A stretch of 64,000 nt of DNA from positions 14,279 through 78,278 of the forward strand of contig CAYWEN010000002.1 in assembly GCA_964457545.1 (NCBI GenBank). Direction: 5' to 3'. The notes under the pieces are model-generated. The model saw nothing but the letters and a program-made list of their open reading frames with translations. It was not told where the DNA came from and did not search any database. Of the stretch, positions 45,701-54,487 are shown in pieces. This DNA is from JAGGTJ01 sp964457545. Lineage in GTDB: Bacteria; Desulfobacterota; DSM-4660; Desulfatiglandales; Desulfatiglandaceae. The position numbers and the translations under genes were made by a program. The stretch's first letter is position 1. Each line of letters starts with the position of its first letter.

Positions 45701-46248
45701 TTTGCCTGAACCTCCAGGAAAAAACGGTCTTTAAATATGGCAGCCATATCCTGCGCAATCTTTTTTGCCCTGTCTGTTTCTCCCCTCTTTATGTGGTAGG
45801 GGATGATTCCCTGCAGGCATGCAGACATTGCAACAAGCCCCCTGTTGTACCTTTTCAGCAGTTCCATGTCGATGCGGGGATGGTAGTAAAAACCTTCGAT
45901 ATAACCAAGAGTTACAAGCTTGCTGAGGTTTTTGTATCCCTCATGATTCATGACCAGCAAGACAAGATGATAGGCATTTATCTTTCCTCTACCGGTCTGT
46001 GTCTTGTCTTTTCTGTCATGAGGAGCAACGTATACCTCGGACCCGACAATGGGCTTGATCCCTGAGTTTTGTGCCATATCACACAGCTCTACTGCACCGA
46101 ACATATTGCCATGGTCAGTAATGGCTACGGCATCCATACCAAGCTTTTTTGCCTTGTTTAGCATGTCGCCTATGTGTATGCTACCGTCAAGGAGGCTGTA
46201 TTCTGTATGCACATGAAGGTGAACAAAAGGGGATTTTTGTGAAGACAT
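42778..46248 (-). CDS. dnaE: DNA polymerase III alpha subunit
   Basis: 1156 residues. PHP domain (HVHTEYSLLDGSI, ITDHGNMFGA), polymerase palm with catalytic aspartates in MPDIDIDFCINGRDEVI, fingers (KFDFLGLKTLTVIKHAL, GGYGFNKSHSAAYAMIAYQT), HhH and a C-terminal OB fold (VRLAGIVSKLTLKRTKRGDR). This is the replicative DnaE1 type. The PHP histidines and aspartates look preserved, so proofreading-type phosphoesterase activity may be retained. It is monocistronic. Confidence 0.98.
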   Translation of the reverse strand: MSSQKSPFVHLHVHTEYSLLDGSIHIGDMLNKAKKLGMDAVAITDHGNMFGAVELCDMAQNSGIKPIVGSEVYVAPHDRKDKTQTGRGKINAYHLVLLVMNHEGYKNLSKLVTLGYIEGFYYHPRIDMELLKRYNRGLVAMSACLQGIIPYHIKRGETDRAKKIAQDMAAIFKDRFFLEVQANKMPEQIMVNQGLREISEELSIPLVATNDCHYLDREDSEAHDVLLCIQTGKTIDDEKRLRFPSDEFYFKSYEEMADAMPGYDDAIKNTAMVADMCNYNMEFAKYKYPKFHVESSKTLEEILAENAKEGLELRLAQLKEKKGNLPEQLVRTYRQRLDFELETLQNMGFAGYFLIVADFIRYAKQHNIPVGPGRGSAAGSLVAFCLNITNIDPIEYGLLFERFLNPQRISMPDIDIDFCINGRDEVIRYVADKYGHDNVGQIITFGSMKARGVIRDVGRALNIPLKKVDRIAKMIPEGPGIKLEDAIKNDDELKNLEAEDESIKRLLKISRKLEGITRHASTHASGVVISDRPLVEYLPLFKGSHGEIMTQFTMDRIEQLGLIKFDFLGLKTLTVIKHALDLIEQSTGVAIDINQIPLDDEATYLLCSDGKTTGVFQLESAGMKDYLRRLAPEVFKDLVGMVALYRPGPLGSNMVDDFIRGKHGETRINYFFPQLEPVLKETYGVILYQEQVMKIAQILASYSMGEADELRKAMGKKKPEVMAKHRERFISGAEKNGIPRKKADNLFALIEKFGGYGFNKSHSAAYAMIAYQTAYLKAHYPVQYMAALMTQDMGNQDKTIKNIAECHEMGIEILPPDINESQADFTVVEGKIRFGLAAIKNVGIKAVELIIDERNRSGPFENLFDFCMRLGSSKVNKRVLEGLIQCGAMDFTGIHRSRLFGALDNIIRFCGANHNPNQLSMFEALDLSDGTGSELFDLPETDEWSEQEKLKREKEALGFYITGHPLLRFGKEIERLVSCTIQDLAGISDKTTVRLAGIVSKLTLKRTKRGDRMGIISLEDMTGSVEAIFFPDTFNQFSHILSSEEPILLTGTFEHTDDAKTFKVIGQKVATLEEMRQQGIKSVELMLDEASISKNLLEHLQDITFRFRGDSKLIFTIRLSDSRYVHVRAGDRFNVLPCNSFIKEIKQIVGDNIRIS

Positions 46249-46347
46249 GGTTGTTAATATCCTTTAATATTCTTGCGATCTGCAGACAGTTAAAATAGAA
46301 TAACAAACTTATATCATTTCATGTAAACAGAGTGCAACATTAAGCTT

Positions 46348-46570
46348 GTTTCCATCCATAAACGGCTGCTTGTCTGTACTTGAATCTTGATTCCAAAGCT
46401 GTTTGTAACAGCTTGACTTGGTAGGGACAGGAAGAAAGATTTTCTGGCCTTTCTGCCCATATGTTGAACTGATACAGATATTCAGTATATATTCAGTATA
46501 TTCCTGTGGTTAAGATTTCTGTATCCCTTGATCCTGAAAAAATTGCTGTTGTTGGACGGGAACTGAAACC
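46348..46570. repeat. Intergenic inverted-end repeat element, copy 8 (long)
   Basis: Starts GTTTCCATCCATAAACGGCT and ends TTGGACGGGAACTGAAACC. CTTGATCCTGAAAAAATTGC near the right end corresponds to CTGATCTTGTAAAAAATATC in the 24 kb copies. It has a longer interior, with a local tandem ATTCAGTATAT duplication. It fills most of the 343-base gap between dnaE and rarA. Confidence 0.55.
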
Positions 46571-46591
46571 ATCAAGGATATCAGATTGCAG

Positions 46592-47863
46592 ATGAAAATA
46601 TTTTGTCAAAAGATGCAGGTTCCCCTGTCGGAAAGGATGAGACCCAGAAGATTTGAAGACATGGTGGGCCAAGATCATATTATAGGTCCGGGATGTCTGC
46701 TTCCAAATGCTATCCGGACAGGACATCTTTTCTCGGTTATACTGTGGGGACCTCCCGGTTCAGGCAAGACTACTCTGGCAAGACTCATAGGAGAATATAC
46801 CCGTTTGACCTTTACCGTGTTTTCTGCAGTAAGTTCCGGAGTAAAAGATCTGAAAGGGGTAATAAAAGATGCAAGCGCTATCAGAGATTTGACAGGAGAC
46901 CCCACTATCCTGTTTGTGGATGAAATACACCGTTTTAACAGGGCGCAGCAGGATGCCTTTCTTCCTTATGTTGAAAGCGGTCTTATTATTCTGATAGGGG
47001 CAACCACACAAAACCCGTCCTTTGAGATTATATCACCCTTGCTATCAAGGGCAAGGGTGATGTTGTTGAATCCATTGTCTCGGGATGATATCAAAACCGT
47101 TATCCTGAGAGCTGTCAGGGATGCGGAAAACGGTCTTGGCGGTATGGGTATTGAAATAACTCCGGATGCACTTGAATGTCTGGCAGATATTTCACAGGGA
47201 GACGCCCGTACTGCCCTGAACAATCTTGAGGCATCTGCCTATTATGCCAGGCATGTCAGGTCTGACAAGTCCGGACATATTGACCTTGATACTGTTAAAA
47301 GGGCCACAGACAGAAAACCCCTTGCCTATGACAAGGATGGAGAGGAACATTATAATCTTATATCGGCCTTTCACAAGAGTCTGAGGGGGAGTGATACACA
47401 GGCTTCCATATACTGGCTTTACAGGATGCTTATGTCAGGGGAAGACCCTGTGTTTATTGCCCGAAGGATGATAAGGTTCGCATCTGAGGATGTGGGCATG
47501 GCTGACCCCAATGCCCTTTCCATAGCCCTGTCTGCATTTGAGGCATGGCAGAAGGTAGGGCCGCCAGAAGCGGAGATAGCACTTGCCCAGGCCGCTGTAT
47601 ATCTGTCATCCGCCCCAAAAAGCAACGCCCTTTATATGGCGGAGAGAGCTGTCAAGAAAGAAATAAAACGATCAGGAGCTCTTCCTGTTCCTTTGCATTT
47701 AAGAAATGCCCCTACCAGGCTGATGAAAGAAACAGGATATGGCAGGGGGTATCTTTATCCTCACAATTACAGAGGGGCAAAGGTAAAACAGGAATATCTG
47801 CCGGACAGGATAAAGAACAGGGTCTTTTATGTGCCTGCGGACAGGGACAGGACAAGGGGATAA
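46592..47863 (+). CDS. rarA: Replication-associated recombination protein A (MgsA/RarA)
   Basis: 423 residues from the ATG; the TTG two codons earlier sits seven bases after AAGGA and could be the start. It is a clamp-loader-like AAA+ ATPase: VPLSERMRPRRFEDMVGQDH, Walker A WGPPGSGKTTLARLIG, Walker B ILFVDEIHRFNRAQQDAFLP, sensor GATTQNPSFEI, then the RarA C-terminal domain (YWLYRMLMSGEDPVFIARRM, SEDVGMADPNAL). It acts at stalled forks and interacts with SSB in E. coli. It reads away from dnaE. Confidence 0.95.
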   Translation: MKIFCQKMQVPLSERMRPRRFEDMVGQDHIIGPGCLLPNAIRTGHLFSVILWGPPGSGKTTLARLIGEYTRLTFTVFSAVSSGVKDLKGVIKDASAIRDLTGDPTILFVDEIHRFNRAQQDAFLPYVESGLIILIGATTQNPSFEIISPLLSRARVMLLNPLSRDDIKTVILRAVRDAENGLGGMGIEITPDALECLADISQGDARTALNNLEASAYYARHVRSDKSGHIDLDTVKRATDRKPLAYDKDGEEHYNLISAFHKSLRGSDTQASIYWLYRMLMSGEDPVFIARRMIRFASEDVGMADPNALSIALSAFEAWQKVGPPEAEIALAQAAVYLSSAPKSNALYMAERAVKKEIKRSGALPVPLHLRNAPTRLMKETGYGRGYLYPHNYRGAKVKQEYLPDRIKNRVFYVPADRDRTRG

Positions 47864-47930
47864 TACCTGTGCCCGGGGTTTTTTGCAATAGCTTATAAAA
47901 GTTCAGAATATAAATTACGGATTAAACAGG

Positions 47931-49724
47931 GTGTACAATTCACAGACTATCAAAGAGAAGGCTGATGTTTTTACCGTGGCTGGAAAGTGGTTTCTTTACT
48001 ACATCCTGATCGGGCTTATTTCAGGATTGGGTTCTGTAGTATTTCATTACCTCTGTCAACTTGGATTCCATTTTTTTATGGATATGCTGGCAGGGTACAG
48101 GCCGCCGTCTCCGGCAGGTGAGGCGCATCTCTTCCATATGTCAAACACCCCGTTTAACCGCTGGGTCCTTTTGTTTATGCCTGCCTTGGGAGGGATACTC
48201 AGCGGCTGGATTGTCTATACCTTTGCGCCGGAGGCAGAGGGGCACGGAACAGATGCGGTTATTGATGCATACCATGAAAAGGGAGGTTTTATAAGAGGCA
48301 GGATACCCTTTGTAAAAACACTTGCATCGGTATTGACTCTTACTACCGGCGGCTCTGGTGGCCGCGAAGGGCCGATAGCCCAGATTGGAGCGGGCTTTGG
48401 ATCGTTTCTGGCAACCAAATTAGGGCTTTCGGAACGTGACAGGCGCATTATGCTTGCAGCAGGTATGGGGGCAGGTATCGGAAGCATTTTTCGGGCTCCC
48501 CTTGCAGGCGCCCTGTTTGCAGCAGAGGTCCTGTATCGTGATCCTGATTTTGAGTCAGAGGTAATTATACCTGCAGGTATATCGTCTGTTGTGGCCTATT
48601 GTGTGTTTTGTCTTGTGTTTGGCTGGGGATCGCTTTTTGGATCAGGCAATTTCATCTTTAACAACCCCCTTGAACTTGGACCCTATACCATTCTTGCCTT
48701 TGTCCTGGTAGGAGGAGGATTTGTCTATATCAAGTCTTTTTATGGCGTTAACAGGGTGTTCAGACACATGAACATACCTGACTGTTTAAAACCTGCCATT
48801 GGAGGGCTTTTGACAGGTGTGATAGGTTTTTTTCTCCCTCAAGCGCTCTCTTTTGGTTACGGGTATGCTGAGATGGCACTTCAAAATCAACTCCCTGCCA
48901 TGATTCTTGTCGGCATAGCGTTTGGAAAGATCCTTTCAACATCTTTTTCCATTGGTTCCGGTGGCAGCGGTGGGGTCTTTGGCCCGTCTGTCGTAATAGG
49001 AGGCGCATTGGGTGGGGCTGTTGGCAGGATGTTTCACCTTGTTATGCCAAACATTGTTACTCAGCCGGGTGCCTTTGTAGTGGTTGGAATGGCGGGCTTT
49101 TTTGCCTCCGTGTCCAATGCCCCGATTTCTACAATCATATTTGTCAGTGAAATGACAAACTCTTACCATCTTCTCCTTCCCAGCCTTTTGGTATGTTCCG
49201 TTACATATGTCCTGTCAAGACCTTGGACCATATATGTGAAACAGGTTCCTTCCAAAATCGATTCTCCCGCACATAGGGGGGATTTCTTTCTTGATATTCT
49301 TGCCGGAATAAAGGTCAGGGAGCTGTTGCCAAAGCTGAGAAAAGTTCAGCTTGTGCCTGAGGATATGCCGTTTGAAAACTTCAAGAATCTGTTCAGCACA
49401 AGCAGACAGCATTACTTTCCTGTTGTTGACAGAAATAACAGACTGACCGGAATATTTTCCATAAATGATGTAAGGACTGTTCTTTTTAATGAAGAGATCA
49501 ACAATGTAATCATTATGAAAGATATTGCCAACAGGGATATAATCTTTACAACGCCATCAGAAGACCTGAATGAGGTCATGAAAAAGTTTACTGTTCGTAA
49601 TCTGCAAAGGATTCCGGTTGTTAGGGATGATGATCACTCATCTCTTCTTGGTATGCTGGATCGCAGGGAAGTGATAGATTTCTACAATCAGCGTCTCAAG
49701 GAAATACAGTCGCAGAAAAGGTGA
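47931..49724 (+). CDS. ClC-family chloride channel/transporter with CBS domains
   Basis: 597 residues from a GTG start with a weak ribosome site. The ClC membrane core has GHGTDAVIDAYHEKGG, GSGGREGPIAQIGAGFGS (the glutamate gate is in GREGP) and GSGGSGGVFGPSVVIGG. Two CBS domains follow from about residue 450 (ELLPKLRKVQLVPEDMPFE; ITDxxx replaced by IFSINDVRTVL; LLGMLDRREVIDFYN). These usually bind adenosine nucleotides and regulate transport. Anion/proton exchange is the family role; direction and anion are not evident. Confidence 0.92.
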   Translation: MYNSQTIKEKADVFTVAGKWFLYYILIGLISGLGSVVFHYLCQLGFHFFMDMLAGYRPPSPAGEAHLFHMSNTPFNRWVLLFMPALGGILSGWIVYTFAPEAEGHGTDAVIDAYHEKGGFIRGRIPFVKTLASVLTLTTGGSGGREGPIAQIGAGFGSFLATKLGLSERDRRIMLAAGMGAGIGSIFRAPLAGALFAAEVLYRDPDFESEVIIPAGISSVVAYCVFCLVFGWGSLFGSGNFIFNNPLELGPYTILAFVLVGGGFVYIKSFYGVNRVFRHMNIPDCLKPAIGGLLTGVIGFFLPQALSFGYGYAEMALQNQLPAMILVGIAFGKILSTSFSIGSGGSGGVFGPSVVIGGALGGAVGRMFHLVMPNIVTQPGAFVVVGMAGFFASVSNAPISTIIFVSEMTNSYHLLLPSLLVCSVTYVLSRPWTIYVKQVPSKIDSPAHRGDFFLDILAGIKVRELLPKLRKVQLVPEDMPFENFKNLFSTSRQHYFPVVDRNNRLTGIFSINDVRTVLFNEEINNVIIMKDIANRDIIFTTPSEDLNEVMKKFTVRNLQRIPVVRDDDHSSLLGMLDRREVIDFYNQRLKEIQSQKR

Positions 49725-49911
49725 GTATCCCTGCTGCAGGATCTCCATTTTTGACGGATGTCTGTCCATGGCTGTCCCGGGAGACAAGGTTCAACAATCG
49801 GAATATGTTCTGTTGCCGGTTTTTTGCAGACCCTGCAGTTGAATTGTTTTTGGATGACAACTGTGAATTTGTGTATGTTTAACCTTGACCTGCACCTTTC
49901 TTGAAACAACA

Positions 49912-50409
49912 ATGACACAACCTATTGAAGAAAAGATTGCCTGGGCAGAAGAAACCTGTCTCAGATTACACCGTAATTTTGCAGAGGACAAAAAGGTCTT
50001 GGAACTTGCAGACAAACTCAAAAAGGCCATACACCTTTCCCGTGAAATGATGAAGGCATCAGGTGTTGTTGATATATGTGCAAGATGTGAGTATGAGGAG
50101 GGCGGATCATGCTGCGGCAAGGGCATTGAAAACAGGTATGACAGATGGTTGTTGATTGTTAATCTTCTTCTTGGAGTCAGACTTCCTCATGTCAGGGAAA
50201 TTGATAACAGTTGCTTTTTTCTCGGTCAGGCAGGATGCAGGCTTGCAGCACGCCATGTAATATGTATTAATTATATATGCAAAAAGATAGAGGAACACAT
50301 TCCGCCAGACTCTCTTAATTCTCTTAAAGAGGCTGAAGGCAGGGAGATAGAACTTATGTTTTTTCTTCATGAAAGGCTTATGCAGGTTTACAGATCTGTA
50401 AACAGATAG
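49912..50409 (+). CDS. Conserved cysteine-containing protein of unknown function
   Basis: 165 residues from the ATG at MTQPIEEK; an upstream TTG is unlikely. The first 50 residues are a charged helix, then CARCEYEEGGSCCGKG (CxxC plus CC), CFFLGQAGCRL and CINYIC. This arrangement of about eight Cys resembles the YkgJ-type zinc/iron-chelating domain, though I cannot confirm the family. It is followed without a gap by the methyltransferase-like gene, so the two are probably cotranslated and linked in function. Confidence 0.65.
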   Translation: MTQPIEEKIAWAEETCLRLHRNFAEDKKVLELADKLKKAIHLSREMMKASGVVDICARCEYEEGGSCCGKGIENRYDRWLLIVNLLLGVRLPHVREIDNSCFFLGQAGCRLAARHVICINYICKKIEEHIPPDSLNSLKEAEGREIELMFFLHERLMQVYRSVNR

Positions 50410-51024
50410 ATGATGAATGATAGTCTGAAAAACACGCTTCAATATATAGCAAATTTTTATGACAGGCGTAAGGTGGGAGATACAGGGCCTCTGGGATTCA
50501 GAAGATCTACAGATTTGGCAAGGCTGATGGCATGTCTTGTTCCCCTGCTTGAAAAAAGGATAATCATTCCTGGAAAAACCAATTTTTTTGATCTTGGATG
50601 TGCAGATGCAAGGGTAAATGTCTTTTTAAGCTATCTGGTCAAAACATCTGTAGGTGTTGAACTGGATGACTGGACATTGGAAGAACATGAATCTCTGTCA
50701 GAAAAATTGTATCCAGGGCTGAAAAAACAGGGGCTTGTATTACCGCCTGCAAATATCTTCCTCTATAACGGGGATTCCACATCACCTGTAATCCATAAAA
50801 GAATCTTCAGGGATACCGGACTTTGCCTGACAGACTTTGATGTTTTTTATACCTATCTTGTGATGTATCAGGAATTTTCCGGACTTATTCTAAAAAAGGG
50901 AAAACCAGGGGCCGTATTTATGGTTTACGGGCTGAACAAAATAATGCCGGCTCTGAAGGGATTTAGACTTCTTGGCAGCATTAGCCCTGTTCAGGGGATA
51001 TTGGCTGTTTATCAGAAGATTTGA
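50410..51024 (+). CDS. Probable SAM-dependent methyltransferase-like protein
   Basis: 204 residues beginning directly after the preceding stop. The SAM-binding motif I is FFDLGCADARVNVFLSYL, followed by VGVELDDWTL (motif II acid), then NIFLYNGDSTSP. The post-core part is FDVFYTYLVMYQEFSGLILK. No catalytic DPPY-type motif is present, so DNA or protein N-methylation is unlikely; the target is unknown. Its last 44 bases overlap the convergent MFS gene. Confidence 0.6.
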   Translation: MMNDSLKNTLQYIANFYDRRKVGDTGPLGFRRSTDLARLMACLVPLLEKRIIIPGKTNFFDLGCADARVNVFLSYLVKTSVGVELDDWTLEEHESLSEKLYPGLKKQGLVLPPANIFLYNGDSTSPVIHKRIFRDTGLCLTDFDVFYTYLVMYQEFSGLILKKGKPGAVFMVYGLNKIMPALKGFRLLGSISPVQGILAVYQKI

Positions 51025-52234
51025 TCCTGAAAAATACAACAAGCCCCGCAAACATGACAATCATTGAGATAAAAAATATGGCCCTGTATCCTGCAAATTC
51101 TCCTGTATAGCCAAGGGCAATAGAACCAATAAAGGCACCGGCGTCAATTGCCCCTGTGAAAACTCCGGTTACCTTTCCCCTGATATGGGCCGGTTTGTCC
51201 CTGATAGCAAGGGAATTCATGCAGGGAAACAAAAGCCCATGCCCACATCCTGACAATATCCCGGATATCACCAGTATCAGATTGTTACCGAGAAAGACAA
51301 GCATGCCAAGCCCTGCTCCTGTTATAATGGAGGCATAGGGAATAATTATGCGTTCTCCTATGCCATCGGCAAGCTTGCCGCCAAAGAACCTTGTTATTGT
51401 GGCAGATAGTGAGTAGGTAATATAGTATATTGAAACAAAGCCTATCCCCTTTTCTTTTGCAAAGGGGGCAACAAAATTACCTGTAGCGGCCATGGCAAAA
51501 CCGAAAGATATGGACAAAACAGCTATTGACATCATTTCCCTTTGTTTAAGGATGCCAAAGAAAGAAACAGGCTCTTTTGGATCACTGTGAAAATTTCCAT
51601 TGTCAGCGCTTACAAGGGCAGGGGATGTGTTTTGTATTGCCTGTATTCTGTTTTGTGCAGGTGTGTATGATTCATGAATAAACATCTGCAGTAACAGGCC
51701 TGTGAGGGCAAAAACGGTTGCAGTAACAAAAAAATATGGAAACCCGAACCTGTTTATTGCCAGTTCGCCGATGGCAGGGCCTGCAGCCAGGCCTACAAGT
51801 CCGGTCATACCAAACATTCCGAGTCCCTCGTTTAGCCGTTGCTGCGGTATGATGTCTGCTATATAGGTAAATGTTGCTGTAAAACATATAGCCAGGCCGA
51901 TGCCGTGTATTAGCCTCAGGATGATCAGGAAAAAATAAAAACCGGATAATGGCCCTTTGCAGAACAGATAGGATATGGATACAATGGTCATGCTCATGCA
52001 TCCTGCTGCATAGCTGTTCCTTCGTCCTATCTTGTCTATCATTTCAGATACCCATGGCCGGCAGACAACAGAGGAAAAGGCAAATACCCCCATTATAATG
52101 CCAATATCCGCCTTTGATCCTCCATGAACCGAGATAAACAGAGGAAAGAGAAAAAAACATCCGAAACTGGATACTGTGAAGAAATTTGCAAAACCCATCA
52201 GGATGAACGATTTGGTGTAAAGATCTGATTTCAT
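50981..52234 (-). CDS. MFS transporter
   Basis: 417 residues from the ATG; a TTG three codons earlier is also in frame. Twelve hydrophobic helices with a central charged loop (about residues 195-220). The loop after helix 2 (VSEMIDKIGRRNSYAAG) and IRLIHGIGLAICFTATF resemble multidrug/arabinose-efflux MFS exporters. The substrate is unknown. It is tail-to-tail with the methyltransferase-like gene, overlapping by 44 bases. Confidence 0.88.
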   Translation of the reverse strand: MKSDLYTKSFILMGFANFFTVSSFGCFFLFPLFISVHGGSKADIGIIMGVFAFSSVVCRPWVSEMIDKIGRRNSYAAGCMSMTIVSISYLFCKGPLSGFYFFLIILRLIHGIGLAICFTATFTYIADIIPQQRLNEGLGMFGMTGLVGLAAGPAIGELAINRFGFPYFFVTATVFALTGLLLQMFIHESYTPAQNRIQAIQNTSPALVSADNGNFHSDPKEPVSFFGILKQREMMSIAVLSISFGFAMAATGNFVAPFAKEKGIGFVSIYYITYSLSATITRFFGGKLADGIGERIIIPYASIITGAGLGMLVFLGNNLILVISGILSGCGHGLLFPCMNSLAIRDKPAHIRGKVTGVFTGAIDAGAFIGSIALGYTGEFAGYRAIFFISMIVMFAGLVVFFRIKSSDKQPISPEQG

Positions 52235-52259
52235 TATTGGCAACCATGAGTGTTTTTAA

Positions 52260-52400
52260 TTGACAAATTATTGTCTTGTTAGTTATTCTACTAATTTAAA
52301 TCCAGATTATGCAAGTGACGTTTTTGTCTGTATTACAATGCATATGGGCAGGGTCAGTGAAATGGTCATTATAAAAACCGGCAACAAAACCGGTCTTTTT
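52260..52400 (+). other. Possible promoter and short terminated leader before ffh
   Basis: TTGACA (52260-52265) is followed 18 bases on by TATTCT (52284-52289). A hairpin at about 52373-52400 (ACCGG...CCGGT in an A-rich then T-rich setting, ending CTTTTT) could end transcription about 110 bases downstream. The stretch codes for nothing I recognise and does not resemble SRP RNA. It may be an attenuated ffh leader or a small RNA; this is inference. Confidence 0.3.
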
Positions 52401-52512
52401 CATGGTGGCCGTTGCAGACCTTGTGCCTGTCTGGCTTTTCTGAACAAGTTTATAGGATATTGCAATGACCTTGTCTTGTTTGTTGCAGACCTGTTAAGGA
52501 TGTATTTTTGTC

Positions 52513-53841
52513 ATGTTTGAGAATCTTACAGACAAACTGAATACAGTATTCAAAAAGGTAACTGGCCGTGGCAAACTCACTGAGGCCGATGTAAAAGAAG
52601 CCTTGAGAGAAGTTAGACTTGCCTTGCTTGAGGCTGATGTCAATTACAGGGTTGTAAAACAGATCATAGAAAATATCAGCAATCGGGCAATTGGTCAGGA
52701 AGTTTTGCAAAGCCTTACGCCGGGGCAGCAGATCATAAAGATTGTCAGTGAAGAACTTACCAGTCTTATGGGGGGAGACGCAACTGCTTTGCAACTGGTT
52801 GGCCGTCCTCCGTTTTCTTTGATGCTGGTAGGGCTTCAGGGTTCAGGCAAGACAACAACAGCGGCAAAAATTGCCACGCTTTTGAGGAGGCAGGGAAGAC
52901 ACCCTTATCTTGTATCTGCAGATATATACAGACCGGCTGCGATAGAACAGCTTGAAAAACTGGGAAAATCCATCCAGGTTCCTGTTCATTCAACTGATCC
53001 TGCACACAGGCCTGAGGATATATGTCTGGAGGCCCTGTCAGAAGCGGGAAGACAGGATTCTGATGTTCTGATTGTTGATACGGCTGGCCGTCTGCATGTT
53101 GATGATGAGCTGATGGATGAACTGGGACGGATAAAACGGAAAATAAATCCGGTGGAAATCCTCCTTGTAGCCGATGCCATGACAGGGCAGGATGCTGTCA
53201 ATGTGGCAAAAAAATTCGACGAGGTCCTGGACATAACAGGGGTTATCCTCTCCAAGATGGAGGGTGATGCAAGAGGGGGAGCTGCCCTGTCTGTCAAGGC
53301 GGTAACAGGAAAGCCCATAAAATTTGTCGGGACAGGAGAACAGGTAGGCGACCTGGAAGTCTTTTATCCTGGACGGGTGGCATCACAGATATTGGGTATG
53401 GGAGACGTGCTTTCTCTTATTGAGAAGGCCCAGTCTCAATTTGATGAGAAAGAGGCGCAGAAACTTCAGAAAAAACTTCAACAGAACAGGTTTGATCTTG
53501 ATGATTTTTTGTCGCAGCTGCGTCAAATGAGGAAAATAGGCTCTATTGAGCAGATAATGAGCATGATTCCCGGGATGGGACAGAACAAAAAGCTGAAACA
53601 GTTCAAGCCTGATGAAAAAGAATTGCTCAAGGTAGAGGCAATTATCAATTCCATGACGAGGCAGGAAAGGCAGGATTACAGAATCATAAAGGGAAGCAGA
53701 AAAAAAAGGATTGCCCGGGGAAGTGGTGTGAAAATTCAGGATGTTAATCGGCTTTTAAAAAATTTTGCTCAATCCAAAAAGATGATTGAGCGTTTAACAA
53801 GGAAAGGGTATGATAACAATATAATGTCTATGTTCAGGTAG
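52513..53841 (+). CDS. ffh: Signal recognition particle protein
   Basis: 442 residues. N domain (MFENLTDKLNTVFKKVTGRG), G domain (GLQGSGKTTTAAKIA, DIYRPAAIEQL, VDTAGRLHVDDELM, GTGEQVGDLEVF) and M domain (IMSMIPGMGQNKKLK, RIARGSGVKIQDVNRLLK). It binds signal peptides and SRP RNA and docks with FtsY for membrane insertion. It heads the plus-strand translation cluster. AAGGA is 12 bases before the ATG. Confidence 0.98.
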   Translation: MFENLTDKLNTVFKKVTGRGKLTEADVKEALREVRLALLEADVNYRVVKQIIENISNRAIGQEVLQSLTPGQQIIKIVSEELTSLMGGDATALQLVGRPPFSLMLVGLQGSGKTTTAAKIATLLRRQGRHPYLVSADIYRPAAIEQLEKLGKSIQVPVHSTDPAHRPEDICLEALSEAGRQDSDVLIVDTAGRLHVDDELMDELGRIKRKINPVEILLVADAMTGQDAVNVAKKFDEVLDITGVILSKMEGDARGGAALSVKAVTGKPIKFVGTGEQVGDLEVFYPGRVASQILGMGDVLSLIEKAQSQFDEKEAQKLQKKLQQNRFDLDDFLSQLRQMRKIGSIEQIMSMIPGMGQNKKLKQFKPDEKELLKVEAIINSMTRQERQDYRIIKGSRKKRIARGSGVKIQDVNRLLKNFAQSKKMIERLTRKGYDNNIMSMFR

Positions 53842-53975
53842 TTTTCATGTGCAAAGGGCTGTTTTTTTGCAATATCAGCGTCAACCCGCGGTATTGTTTG
53901 TGCGGTGTGCCAAAGCGGGTTCACGTCCGGTTTTCTTGATCTTGTGCAAGGATCCATATTCCCGGACCGGAACCC
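53842..53975. repeat. Intergenic inverted-end repeat element, copy 9
   Basis: Starts right at the ffh stop (GTTTTCATGTGCAAAGGGCT). It contains the block at 53859-53884 shared with 24040-24065 at 25 of 26 positions, then ends CCCGGACCGGAACCC. CTTGATCTTGTGCAAGG corresponds to CTGATCTTGTAAAAAA in the 24 kb copies. It probably lies in the ffh-rpsP transcript. Confidence 0.75.
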
Positions 53976-54076
53976 TTCTGGTACCGAGGACCTGTTTGCG
54001 GACAGATGGTTGCATTGGCAGCCTTGTGAGTTGCTCAACATTATAATTAAACTAATCCTGGAGGTTTTTAAGGTAA

Positions 54077-54340
54077 ATGGCTGTAAAAATAAGATTAACA
54101 AGACGCGGTTCCAAGAAAAAGCCGTTTTATCGATTAGTGGCTGCTGATTCCAGATCACCACGTGATGGCAAGTTTTTGGATATTTTGGGTTATTATAATC
54201 CGTTAACAAACCCTGTAGAAGTCAAGGTTCACAGAGACAGACTGGATCACTGGATAAAAAAAGGTGCCCTTATGAGCGATTCTGTAAGGACATTGCTGAA
54301 AAGAGAAAAATTGTCCGGTAGTTCTGCAGCAAAAGATTAG
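54077..54340 (+). CDS. rpsP: Ribosomal protein bS16
   Basis: 87 residues. The start MAVKIRLTRRGSKKKPFYRL and VADSRSPRDGKFLDILGYYN identify S16 of the small subunit. GGAGG lies 15 bases before the ATG, with AAGG closer. It follows ffh, as in many bacteria, and is the first ribosomal gene in the operon. Confidence 0.98.
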   Translation: MAVKIRLTRRGSKKKPFYRLVAADSRSPRDGKFLDILGYYNPLTNPVEVKVHRDRLDHWIKKGALMSDSVRTLLKREKLSGSSAAKD

Positions 54341-54341
54341 G

Positions 54342-54487
54342 CTTTATCCGCAAATCTTTGTTTTTTTGCTATTCCAACGCCTGCCTGTATATTCTGCACA
54401 GACAGATGGAGCGTGTGTGCATCTTATGAGTATCCCTTGATTTGTTCTGTTTTGAGATCTTGTTCTGCGGATGGATTTCCGGTTCCA
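54342..54487. repeat. Intergenic inverted-end repeat element, copy 10 (diverged)
   Basis: GCTTTATCCGCAAATC and TTTGTTTTTTTGCTATTCC, then CTTGATTTGTTCTGTTTTG and TGCGGATGGATTTCCGGTTC follow the family order. It lies in the 381-base gap between rpsP and khpA; the rest of that gap shows nothing I recognise. Confidence 0.45.

Noticed and set aside
46480..46510. Tandem ATTCAGTATAT words as possible iterons or origin
   Set aside because: Only two copies of 11 bases, no DnaA boxes and no replication initiator gene; they lie inside a repeat element.
52260..52510. SRP RNA in the ffh leader
   Set aside because: The conserved GGAA tetraloop region and its stem are absent.
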